From: an uncultured Prevotellaceae bacterium
GTDB taxonomy: Bacteria; Bacteroidota; Bacteroidia; Bacteroidales; Bacteroidaceae
Reading direction: 5' to 3'
DNA: 7,782 bases
NCBI GenBank assembly: GCA_945486445.1
Contig: CALYTD010000046.1
Span: forward strand, 1 to 7,782
The position numbers were made by a program, and so were the translations under genes. The notes under the pieces were generated by a model. It was not told where the DNA came from. It saw only the letters and a program-made list of their open reading frames with translations, and searched no databases. This document shows positions 1 to 5,852 of this stretch, in pieces; within the stretch, counting starts at the first letter, position 1; the number at the start of each line of letters is the position of its first letter.

Positions 1-1058
1 TAAACAAAATATCAGATATTGCACCGACAAACATTGACCGTTCAGGGAACAACTGGAAGCCATTGCTGACGCAGATGGCGGTAAACACGCTGATATACTC
101 CGTACTTACCATAGCCGTCACATCCATAATGCTGACCTTTGGCGAGGACTTCATAACGAGCATCATGCCCGAAAATATCGCAAAACCGCTGTGCGCCATG
201 CTGACAATACTATTTGCAGCACCCTTCCTGCGTGCAATGGTGATGAAGAAAAACAAGAGCGAGGAGTTCAAAGCACTATGGACAGGCAGCCGACACAACC
301 GTGCCCCACTGGTGTTCACCATCATAGCACGCAGCGTACTCGCCATAATATACATATTCTATATATGCAATCACCTGCTGGACTACTCCAACTCCGTCAT
401 CATCTGCATAGCGATAGCCGCCATATCAGCCATCATCTACTCCCGTAGTATGAAGAACAGCAGCATACGTTTGGAACGATTGTTCATACAAAACCTGCGT
501 TCCAAGGAGATAGCGGCACGTGCTTCCGGCAAAAGGCGGCCGCTGTTTGAGGGGCATTTGCTTGATCGTGACATCCATATAGCCGAGGTAGAGGTGCCTC
601 AGGACACCCTTTGGGCAGGCAAGACACTGGCGGAACTGAACCTCGCAAAGCGTTTCGGAGTGCACATAAGTAGCATACACCGTGGCAGACAGCATATCCA
701 TATACCCTCAGGCAGCGACATGTTGTTCCCCGGAGATAAACTACACGCCATAGGAACAGACGAGCAACTCACCATGCTCAACACCATATTGCAGCAGGAA
801 CAGGTGCCAGACAACCTGGAAATAGAGCAACACGACATGCACCTGCGCCGCTTCGCAATAAGAGAAGGCAGCATACTGATGGGCAAATCACTAATTACCA
901 GCGGCCTAAGAGATAAGTACAACTGTATGCTTGTAGGTCTGGAAGAAAGAGAAAATGCCCTGTCCACAGTCTCGCCCACATATAAGTTCGAGGCAGGAGA
1001 CATACTATGGATAGTGGGTGAAGACATTAACATACAACGACTTGCTGAGAAAATATAA
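1..1058 (+). CDS. Cation:proton antiporter with two RCK_C domains, C-terminal part (5' end outside window)
   Basis: The frame is open from the first bases (codons from position 3), so the TTG at 63 is an internal Leu and the true start lies upstream. The visible 351 residues contain about four hydrophobic segments (roughly residues 26-44, 58-80, 101-126 and 128-149), the last membrane part of the protein. A basic linker and two tandem RCK_C/TrkA-C-type domains follow (about 191-262 and 279-351). Each shows the usual pattern of an early 'G-K-x-L' turn and a late 'F-x-x-G-D-x-L-x-x-(I/V)-G' strand (FPGDKLHAIG; FEAGDILWIVG). No Rossmann-type RCK_N domain is visible between the membrane part and the RCK_C pair. 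This matches the Bacteroidetes antiporters of about 700 residues in which an Na_H_Exchanger domain precedes paired RCK_C domains. RCK_C domains usually bind ligands and gate transport, so exchange of Na+ or K+ for H+ at the inner membrane is likely. The ion is not determinable here. Confidence 0.85.
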   Translation, partial: NKISDIAPTNIDRSGNNWKPLLTQMAVNTLIYSVLTIAVTSIMLTFGEDFITSIMPENIAKPLCAMLTILFAAPFLRAMVMKKNKSEEFKALWTGSRHNRAPLVFTIIARSVLAIIYIFYICNHLLDYSNSVIICIAIAAISAIIYSRSMKNSSIRLERLFIQNLRSKEIAARASGKRRPLFEGHLLDRDIHIAEVEVPQDTLWAGKTLAELNLAKRFGVHISSIHRGRQHIHIPSGSDMLFPGDKLHAIGTDEQLTMLNTILQQEQVPDNLEIEQHDMHLRRFAIREGSILMGKSLITSGLRDKYNCMLVGLEERENALSTVSPTYKFEAGDILWIVGEDINIQRLAEKI

Positions 1059-1100
1059 CCATAAGGCATAATAATAACCATAAAAATAAAACTGAAAACA

Positions 1101-2489
1101 ATGAAAAAGAACCGTAACTCATTCAGTGGTTCCATGGGCTTTGTCCTTGCAGCGGCAGGAAGTGCCGTCGGCCTGGGCAACATCTGGCGATTCCCTTTCC
1201 TCGCCGCACGTGACGGAGGAGGCCTGTTCCTCCTTGTTTATATCATCCTTACCGTGACATTCGGCTTCACGCTGCTCATCACAGAGGTAGCCATTGGCCG
1301 TCGTTCCGCACAAGGTCCGTTGACAGCATACGGCTTCTTCCACAAAGATTGGAAGTTCCTCGGTATGTTCTCCTTCATCGTTCCATTCATCATCTACCCC
1401 TATTACTGTGTCATAGGCGGCTGGGTACTGAAGTATCTCTACACATACGCCACGTTTGACTACGAGAAACTCTGTGGCGATGGATACTTCGGCTCTTTCA
1501 TATCAGCACGCTGGGAGCCTATAATCTTTATGACTATCTTCGCCCTTGCCTGCTTCTACGTAGTGTATAGAGGTGTGGAAAAAGGCATAGAGAAATACTC
1601 CCGCATCATCATGCCCTCGCTTGTCGTTCTTGTTATCGGCATTTCCATATACTCACTTACCATCTCCTATACCACCGAAAGCGGCGTTACACGCACAGGT
1701 CTGCAAGGAGCGGCGGTATATTTCATACCCAATTTCGACGGACTTACGCTGCGCAAGTTCCTCATGGTGGTGCTCGATGCCATGGGACAGCTCTTCTATT
1801 CCCTCTCCATAGCAATGGGTATAATGGTGGCATACGGCTCATACATGAAGAAAGAAGTAAACCTCGGCAAGGCTGTTGACCGCATAGAGATATGCGATAC
1901 CGCCATAGCCATACTGGCAGGACTTATGATTATCCCGGCAGTGTATGTCTTTATGGGCACGGAAGGAATGTCAGCAGGCCCCGGTCTCATGTTCGTCGCA
2001 CTGCCAAAGGTCTTTGAGTCCATGGGCTTTGCAGGCGACATCCTCGGTCTTGTCTTCTTCATCATGGTGCTATTCGCCGCTGTCACCAGTGCGGTCTCCA
2101 TCCTTGAAGCCATAACAATCAGCGTGATGGACAAGTTCCAGTGGACACGTCGCAAGGCTGTACTCATCATGGCAGCCTCCGGTTTCGTCCTTTCCCTCGT
2201 GGTATGCCGTGGCTATAACGACTGGTACTTTGAGCTTCCGCTGCCTAACGGGGCTGTTGCACAGATACTCGATGTATTCGATTATCTCAGCAACAACATC
2301 CTTATGCCTATCGTCTCCATCTGCACCTGCATACTCTTCGGCTGGATTGTCAAGCCGCGTTTGCTCATAGGAGAGATGCGTCTCAACGGATACGCCTTCC
2401 GCCGCAAGACACTCTACATCATAATGCTACGCTACGTAGCCCCTGTCCTCCTTGCAATACTACTGCTCGGAGCCTTCGGATTATATTGA
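1101..2489 (+). CDS. Sodium-dependent transporter, NSS/SNF (LeuT-fold) family
   Basis: This complete 462-residue inner-membrane protein has about 11 predicted helices, as in bacterial NSS members. TM1 carries the family signature GSAVGLGNIWRFP; its residues 20-27 align number for number with LeuT, including Asn27 of the Na1 site. Other family blocks are YYCVIGGW in TM3, YRGVEKGIEKYSRIIMP in the TM4-5 region, the unwound TM6 motif AMGQLFYSLS (227-236), and FAAVTS (325-330), whose Thr329-Ser330 correspond to LeuT Na2 ligands. LeuT Asn21 is replaced by Ser. LeuT positions Phe253, Thr254 and Phe259 appear as Tyr233, Ser234 and Met239, so the substrate pocket is not LeuT-like in detail. The substrate is probably an amino acid or related amine but cannot be named. 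The ATG at 1101 begins just before TM1, in an A-rich leader without a Shine-Dalgarno site. The gene lies 42 bp after the antiporter with no visible promoter between them, so co-transcription is likely. An intrinsic terminator closes the unit. Confidence 0.95.
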   Translation: MKKNRNSFSGSMGFVLAAAGSAVGLGNIWRFPFLAARDGGGLFLLVYIILTVTFGFTLLITEVAIGRRSAQGPLTAYGFFHKDWKFLGMFSFIVPFIIYPYYCVIGGWVLKYLYTYATFDYEKLCGDGYFGSFISARWEPIIFMTIFALACFYVVYRGVEKGIEKYSRIIMPSLVVLVIGISIYSLTISYTTESGVTRTGLQGAAVYFIPNFDGLTLRKFLMVVLDAMGQLFYSLSIAMGIMVAYGSYMKKEVNLGKAVDRIEICDTAIAILAGLMIIPAVYVFMGTEGMSAGPGLMFVALPKVFESMGFAGDILGLVFFIMVLFAAVTSAVSILEAITISVMDKFQWTRRKAVLIMAASGFVLSLVVCRGYNDWYFELPLPNGAVAQILDVFDYLSNNILMPIVSICTCILFGWIVKPRLLIGEMRLNGYAFRRKTLYIIMLRYVAPVLLAILLLGAFGLY

Positions 2490-2515
2490 TTCCGCCACAG
2501 GTTACAACATCAGGA

Positions 2516-2549
2516 AAAAGCCTTCCGACAATTATCGGGAGGCTTTTTT
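2516..2549 (+). terminator. Rho-independent terminator after the NSS transporter gene
   Basis: The arms AAAAGCCTTCCGA (2516-2528) and TCGGGAGGCTTTT (2535-2547) form a 13-bp stem with one T-G wobble and a 6-base loop (CAATTA). The stem runs into a tract of six T (2544-2549). It lies 27 bp after the NSS stop codon and separates the transporter unit from the MerR gene. Confidence 0.9.
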
Positions 2550-2560
2550 CGCGCATTTCC

Positions 2561-2591
2561 TTTGCAGAATAAAAACTTTTTCGTACATTTG
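2561..2591 (+). promoter_or_regulatory. Bacteroidetes-type sigma-ABfr promoter for the MerR gene
   Basis: The -33 element TTTG (2561-2564) and the -7 element TACATTTG (2584-2591) match the Bacteroidetes consensus TTTG / TAnnTTTG, with a 19-base spacer. The promoter lies just after the terminator and about 25 bases before the ATG at 2617, which implies a short leader. It also supports 2617 as the start over the longer open frame from 2452, which would overlap the NSS gene and the terminator. Confidence 0.7.
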
Positions 2592-2616
2592 CAAGCAGAA
2601 TAAACGCTACATTACT

Positions 2617-2964
2617 ATGGCACTTAACATAGACAAGAACCTGAAGACATATTACAGCATCAAGGAAGTAGCCAAGATGTTCTCCCTAACAGAGTCCACT
2701 CTCCGTTATTGGGAGACGGAATTTCCATTCCTCAAGCCCCGTACCACCACCAATAACGTAAGACAATACACGGAGAAAGACATTGAGGAACTGCGTTACA
2801 TACACAACCTTGTAAAGGTACGTGGCTTCAAAATCGCTGCCGCAAGGAAGATAATCAGCGCCAACCGCGACGGTGTTGACAAGAGCACCAAGGTGCTTGA
2901 GCAACTGATTGACGTAAGATCACAGTTACAGGAACTGAAAGAAGCACTTGAAAAGATTGTGTAG
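2617..2964 (+). CDS. Small MerR-family transcriptional regulator
   Basis: This 115-residue protein has a MerR-type winged helix at its N terminus: helix-turn-helix YYSIKEVAKMFSLTESTLRYWE (12-33), then the wing with Arg49 and Tyr51, and the second helical pair IEELRYIHNLVKVRGFKIAAAR. Residues 90-114 look like a dimerising coiled coil (KVLEQLIDVRSQLQELKEALEKI). There is no C-terminal effector domain and no Cys cluster for metal or thiol sensing, so it is a minimal MerR of the kind common in Bacteroidetes, with unknown signal and targets. The frame is open upstream to 2452, but that extension runs across the NSS gene end, the terminator and the promoter. The ATG at 2617 begins the conserved part and is preferred. 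The gene has its own promoter and is followed by repeat-rich non-coding DNA, so it is probably monocistronic or loosely coupled to the HIT gene. Confidence 0.9.
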   Translation: MALNIDKNLKTYYSIKEVAKMFSLTESTLRYWETEFPFLKPRTTTNNVRQYTEKDIEELRYIHNLVKVRGFKIAAARKIISANRDGVDKSTKVLEQLIDVRSQLQELKEALEKIV

Positions 2965-2996
2965 TCGTTTTGTGGTTTTGTCGTTTTGTGGTTTAG
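2965..2996. repeat. Two-copy 16-bp GT-rich tandem repeat after the MerR gene
   Basis: TCGTTTTGTGGTTTTG (2965-2980) is followed directly by TCGTTTTGTGGTTTAG (2981-2996), 15 of 16 bases identical. It begins on the base after the MerR stop codon. Its G/T bias on the + strand is opposite to the C/A bias of the 23-bp repeats downstream, and GTTTAGTT (2991-2998) is the exact complement of AACTAAAC in three of those units. Confidence 0.85.
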
Positions 2997-3033
2997 TTAA
3001 GTGCGACAATCCACCCAAACACTTCAATAACTG

Positions 3034-3055
3034 TTGGGGAATAACCAATCCCCAA
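3034..3055 (+). other. Small hairpin between the MerR gene and the 23-bp repeats
   Basis: TTGGGGA (3034-3040) and TCCCCAA (3049-3055) are exact inverted repeats of 7 bp around an 8-base loop. No T tract follows, so this is not a standard intrinsic terminator. The right arm is a degenerate copy of the start of the downstream repeat unit, and TCCCCAA recurs at 3116-3122 and 3139-3145. The left arm could therefore pair with any of these copies. Confidence 0.6.
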
Positions 3056-3070
3056 GCACCAAAGCACCAA

Positions 3071-3162
3071 CCCCAAACAACTAAACAACCAACTCCCAAA
3101 CAACTAAACAACCAATCCCCAAACAACTAAACAACCAATCCCCAAACAACTAAATAACCAGA
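3071..3162. repeat. Four tandem 23-bp C/A-rich repeats in the leader of the HIT gene
   Basis: The units are 3071-3093, 3094-3116, 3117-3139 and 3140-3162. Each has the form YCCCAAACAACTAAAYAACC plus three variable bases. The first three copies differ at only one or two positions and the fourth is slightly diverged. A degenerate partial copy precedes them (3050-3070). The + strand has no G from 3065 to 3160. Each unit carries a TAA (3082, 3105, 3128, 3151), and because 23 is not a multiple of three these fall in all three frames, so the array is not translated on this strand. It ends 19 bp before the HIT start codon. Confidence 0.92.
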
Positions 3163-3181
3163 CAACCAAAAAACTAACACT

Positions 3182-3607
3182 ATGTACAGCGATCCAAAAG
3201 ACTGTCTCTATTGCACTAACAATGAGACCCTGCACAATCTTATGATTGAGATAACGCACTTGCGTGTCTCCCGTGTTTTCCTCTTTAAGGAACAAACCTA
3301 CCACGGACGTTGCCTTGTAGCCTACGATGGGCACGTCAACGACCTCAACGAGCTCAACGACCAGCAGCGCAACGACTTCATGGCCGACGTGGCGCAGACT
3401 ACACGAGCTATGCAGAGGGCGTTCAACCCTGAGAAAATAAACTACGGAGCGTTCTCAGACACACTCTCACACCTTCACTTCCACCTCGCACCAAAGTATA
3501 AAGGCGGCCCAGACTACCCTGGACTATTCCGCATGAACCCAGGAGAAGTTTACCTTTCAGATGAGGAATACAAGGAGATGATAGAGAAGATAAAGGCAAA
3601 CCTGTAA
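3182..3607 (+). CDS. HIT-family nucleotide hydrolase/transferase-like protein
   Basis: This complete cytoplasmic protein of 141 residues has the histidine-triad motif HLHFHLAPK, with His97, His99 and His101 (H-x-H-x-H-x-x). In the family the middle histidine attacks the alpha-phosphate of nucleotide substrates such as dinucleoside polyphosphates or AMP-lysine/phosphoramidates. A CLYC pair (Cys8, Cys11) near the N terminus resembles the zinc-binding Cys pair of some HIT members. The block FKEQTYHGRCLVAY and the stretch KINYGAFSD before the triad fit the HIT fold. At the position where many HIT proteins have Gly-Asn before the triad, this one has Ser92-Asp93. The substrate cannot be assigned. 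The ATG at 3182 lies directly after an A/C-rich leader without a Shine-Dalgarno site, and no promoter matching the Bacteroidetes consensus is visible between the repeats and the start. Confidence 0.92.
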   Translation: MYSDPKDCLYCTNNETLHNLMIEITHLRVSRVFLFKEQTYHGRCLVAYDGHVNDLNELNDQQRNDFMADVAQTTRAMQRAFNPEKINYGAFSDTLSHLHFHLAPKYKGGPDYPGLFRMNPGEVYLSDEEYKEMIEKIKANL

Positions 3608-3625
3608 CAGAGGGGATGCCAGCAG

Positions 3626-3710
3626 CAGGTTACAGTCTATCGGTTTCGGACATCAGGACATGGTACAACACCTATCAGCAAGTCCCGAACAACCGATAAT
3701 CTGTAACCTG
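3626..3710. repeat. Long inverted repeat between the HIT and lipoprotein genes
   Basis: The outer arms CAGGTTACAG (3626-3635) and CTGTAACCTG (3701-3710) are perfectly complementary. After a 2-by-2 mismatch, TATCGGTT (3638-3645) pairs exactly with AACCGATA (3690-3697), and a further TCGG/CCGA pairing extends the stem past a small bulge. The right arm is followed by TAATTTTATAA, a weak T run. It may be a transcription terminator for the HIT gene, a palindromic intergenic element, or a relic of a miniature mobile element. No flanking target duplication was recognised. GTTACAG in the left arm (3629-3635) can alternatively pair with CTGTAAC (3602-3608), which overlaps the HIT stop codon. Confidence 0.8.
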
Positions 3711-3749
3711 TAATTTTATAAAGTGTCATAATACAGCATATCATTAACA

Positions 3750-4442
3750 ATGCGGACAAGTTCTTTCTGCATAACAACACTCTTTGCCATACTACTCACA
3801 ATGACATCATGTGAGAAGATTGATGCCGACGACCTTAACACCTCAGGAAACAAAAACACTGTTTCTGACAGCAAAGACACCTCTGACAATACTGCTGACA
3901 ACACTGATTCCAACGGCGGAAGCATACCCACCATACCGTTACAAGAACTCCCTGACGGCACGCTCCTGCTCCCATCAGACGCCCACGCCACTGCTATCAC
4001 CACCGTAACAGATGACGGTAACAAGAAAGCCATGCTCGTATCGCTACATGAGTGGAATGGGATACTATTGTCAGACGGCGCCAGCAGTTGTTCAAAGGTT
4101 GTACAAACGGCAACAAAATACAGGGAAGGAAGTCTGACAGGATGGCGAATACCCACAAGAGACGAGGCCAAACAGTTGCGTGAAACGCTATACGGCTACA
4201 AGGAAGGTTCTGCGAATTATCTCTGCGAGGAACTGAAAACCCTCAATGAACAAATAACTTCCCTTGGCGGAAAGCCACTGAGAGCATGGCAGATAAAGAC
4301 AAGTTACCCCGCATACCGCTATCTCTGCAACGATGCAGAATACTCTTTCTCTCTGCTGAGAAATTCCAACATCACAGAAATAGGCGCAAAGACAGAATAC
4401 AATCTGCGATTGGTTAAGGACACCATTATTGCCAACCAATAA
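3750..4442 (+). CDS. Predicted lipoprotein with DUF1566/Lcl-like C-terminal domain
   Basis: The product has 230 residues. Residues 1-20 form a lipoprotein signal peptide with a hydrophobic core and the lipobox MTSC, so Cys21 is the lipidated residue. Asp/Glu residues follow closely (CEKIDADD), as in many Bacteroidetes surface-exposed lipoproteins, so export to the cell surface is possible. Residues 24-60 are a low-complexity Ser/Thr/Asp/Asn linker. The globular part includes GWRIPTRDEAKQLR (131-144) and ends with YNLRLVKD (217-224). This 'G-W-R-(I/L)-P-T' opening and 'R-x-V-(K/R)-D' ending are typical of DUF1566/Lcl-C-like domains in Bacteroidetes surface proteins. No catalytic residues can be named and the function is unknown. 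It is preceded by the long inverted repeat, and only an imperfect promoter-like match is visible. It sits 87 bp before the isomerase gene, with no clear functional tie to it. Confidence 0.82.
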   Translation: MRTSSFCITTLFAILLTMTSCEKIDADDLNTSGNKNTVSDSKDTSDNTADNTDSNGGSIPTIPLQELPDGTLLLPSDAHATAITTVTDDGNKKAMLVSLHEWNGILLSDGASSCSKVVQTATKYREGSLTGWRIPTRDEAKQLRETLYGYKEGSANYLCEELKTLNEQITSLGGKPLRAWQIKTSYPAYRYLCNDAEYSFSLLRNSNITEIGAKTEYNLRLVKDTIIANQ

Positions 4443-4529
4443 AGAACCAGCGTACTGACACACGCCAATCCCCTGTGCCTCACAACAGAAACAGATAGAG
4501 ACATAGCCACAACAAGAGACAGAACCATA

Positions 4530-5603
4530 ATGAAGTTATACCCTCTGCTATTCAAACCAAACCTGCATACCATCGTATGGGGCGGCAACCGCTTGATTCC
4601 ATACAAAGGACTTAATGCGCAGACACTCCCTACTGGCATCACCCCCGACACTCCCATCGGCGAGAGTTGGGAGGTTTCTGCCGTGGAATCAAGCCCGTGC
4701 ATCATTGCCAACGGACCGCTGAAAGGGCGTGACCTCATCAGTGTGGTGGAGGAATATGGGGCAGAATTGCTGGGCGAAGCGGTATATGAACAGTACGGAG
4801 GCAAACTGCCACTGCTGGTAAAGTTCATTGATGCGAGAAAAGACCTCAGCATACAGGTTCATCCCGATGATGCTCTTGCCGCACGACGACATGGTAAATT
4901 CGGCAAGACTGAGATGTGGTACATCATCGATGCAGAGCCAGGCGCCTGCCTGTATGCAGGATTCAAGGACAGCATAACGCCCTACGAGTACCGCAAGCGG
5001 GTGGAGGACGGAACGATATGCGAGGTCCTCGCGCGCCACGAGGTGCACGCCGGAGACGTGTTTTACATACCGGCAGGGCGCATACATGCCATCTGTGGAG
5101 GCATAATGCTGGCGGAGGTACAGCAGTCAAGCGATGTGACATACCGCATTTATGACTATAACCGTCCCGGACTTGACGGTAAACCGCGAGAGTTACACAC
5201 AGACCTTGCAGCCGAGGCAATAGACTTTCACGTGGAAGAAGACTACCGAACACATTACGGTGACCCCACGGAACGGGCGGCACAGGTTATAGACACACCT
5301 TATTTTGACGTGAGGGTGATGGACATCAACGAGCCTTTCCACCGCAACCTCATCAAGTATGACTCGTTCATAATATCTGTTTGTATCAAGGGTGGGTGCC
5401 GAATATCCATGCGAGGATATGCCGGAGAGCAACAAACGGTGGAGATTCCAGCAGGGAACTCTTGCCTCATTCCTGCTGCCATAGCTGATTATGACATCAT
5501 ACCGCTATCTCCCACCACACGAATACTTGAAGCACACATCGACCGGCAGAACCGTTCGGCACTGTCATTGCTCACACGTTTCCTGCATATCACACGCAAG
5601 TAA
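4530..5603 (+). CDS. manA: Mannose-6-phosphate isomerase, class I
   Basis: This 357-residue cupin-fold enzyme interconverts mannose 6-phosphate and fructose 6-phosphate in the cytoplasm, linking glycolysis to mannose use and to GDP-mannose synthesis. The zinc ligands of the family are in place: Gln109 and His111 in SIQVHPDD, Glu128 in GKTEMWY, and His186 in IPAGRIHAI. The segment AEVQQSSDVTYRIYDYNR (195-212) holds the conserved active-site Arg206. A second cupin-like region occupies about 260-335. The family's short bacterial form is usually about 315-325 residues. This copy is somewhat longer, with about 20 extra basic residues at the end (from about 338) after the usual last strand. The ATG at 4530 starts the conserved N terminus (LLFKPNLHTIVWGG); there is no Shine-Dalgarno site. 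The 87-bp gap after the lipoprotein gene shows no recognisable promoter, so read-through transcription is possible. It is convergent with the beta-barrel gene. Confidence 0.95.
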   Translation: MKLYPLLFKPNLHTIVWGGNRLIPYKGLNAQTLPTGITPDTPIGESWEVSAVESSPCIIANGPLKGRDLISVVEEYGAELLGEAVYEQYGGKLPLLVKFIDARKDLSIQVHPDDALAARRHGKFGKTEMWYIIDAEPGACLYAGFKDSITPYEYRKRVEDGTICEVLARHEVHAGDVFYIPAGRIHAICGGIMLAEVQQSSDVTYRIYDYNRPGLDGKPRELHTDLAAEAIDFHVEEDYRTHYGDPTERAAQVIDTPYFDVRVMDINEPFHRNLIKYDSFIISVCIKGGCRISMRGYAGEQQTVEIPAGNSCLIPAAIADYDIIPLSPTTRILEAHIDRQNRSALSLLTRFLHITRK

Positions 5604-5679
5604 CGCCGCTTTCGCAGGCTGCCGTGACAGCAAAGGAAGCATTAGCATAACATCATTTACTACATATTACCACAGAAAA

Positions 5680-5723
5680 AGGGTGTACCATAAAGCAGTG
5701 TTATATGCTATATGATACACCCT
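5680..5723 (-). terminator. Hairpin terminator in the convergent manA / beta-barrel gap
   Basis: AGGGTGTA (5680-5687) and TACACCCT (5716-5723) form a perfect 8-bp outer stem. After a 2-by-2 internal loop, ATAAAGCA (5690-5697) pairs with TGCTATAT (5706-5713) with one mismatch, around an 8-base loop. On the - strand the stem runs straight into a T tract (complement of the A run at 5676-5680), as expected for the beta-barrel gene, whose stop lies about 130 bases upstream. On the + strand the hairpin is followed by ATTGTCGTTTT, so weaker bidirectional use for manA is possible. Confidence 0.78.
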
Positions 5724-5752
5724 ATTGTCGTTTTACAGCTTATTTCATGCAA

Positions 5753-5775
5753 TTATGAGTTATCAGTTATGAGTT
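5753..5775. repeat. Short direct repeat TTATGAGTT in the convergent gap
   Basis: TTATGAGTT occurs at 5753-5761 and 5767-5775, with a period of 14 bases. Short runs of this type are common between genes in Bacteroidales genomes. No function can be assigned. The rest of 5776-5852 shows no gene or convincing structure. Confidence 0.6.
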
Positions 5776-5852
5776 GTTAGAGAACAGAGCATAGTCCCTT
5801 GTAATCAAAGTGACAGGCGCTTCCTCCCCAAAGGCTATGCGCTTACCCACGT

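Noticed and set aside
1055..1083. Direct repeat ATAACCATAA (1055-1064 and 1074-1083) in the antiporter-NSS gap.
   Set aside because: It is short, AT-rich and plausible by chance, with no promoter or operator logic.
2452..2616. N-terminal extension of the MerR protein from an ATG at 2452.
   Set aside because: The extension would overlap the end of the NSS gene and translate through the terminator and promoter. The family-like sequence begins at the ATG at 2617.
2948..3130. A + strand open frame of 60 codons starting inside merR and running into the repeats.
   Set aside because: Its product is mostly repeat-derived Pro/Gln/Asn/Lys sequence, it starts within the merR coding region and it stops at a repeat TAA.
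3071..3162. The regular 23-bp units as a CRISPR array.
   Set aside because: The units are directly contiguous with no unique spacers, and no cas genes are nearby.
2926..3334. Open frames on the - strand across the 23-bp repeats, encoding hydrophobic repeated peptides (CLVVWG-like).
   Set aside because: They arise because the repeats lack stops on the - strand. They overlap merR and HIT, have no start context and read as low-complexity translation of the repeat.
3711..3718. TAATTTTA as a possible -7 promoter element for the lipoprotein gene.
   Set aside because: It lacks the final G of TAnnTTTG, has no TTTG about 19 bases upstream, and lies right after the inverted repeat, where it may simply be a T tract.
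4409..4440. Inverted repeat ATTGGTT / AACCAAT at the end of the lipoprotein gene.
   Set aside because: It has a 7-bp AT-rich stem, an 18-base loop within the coding end and no T tract, so chance is likely.
4916..5283. Overlapping open frames on both strands within manA.
   Set aside because: They are shadow frames of a well-conserved enzyme gene, with Arg/Pro/His-rich products that resemble no protein family.
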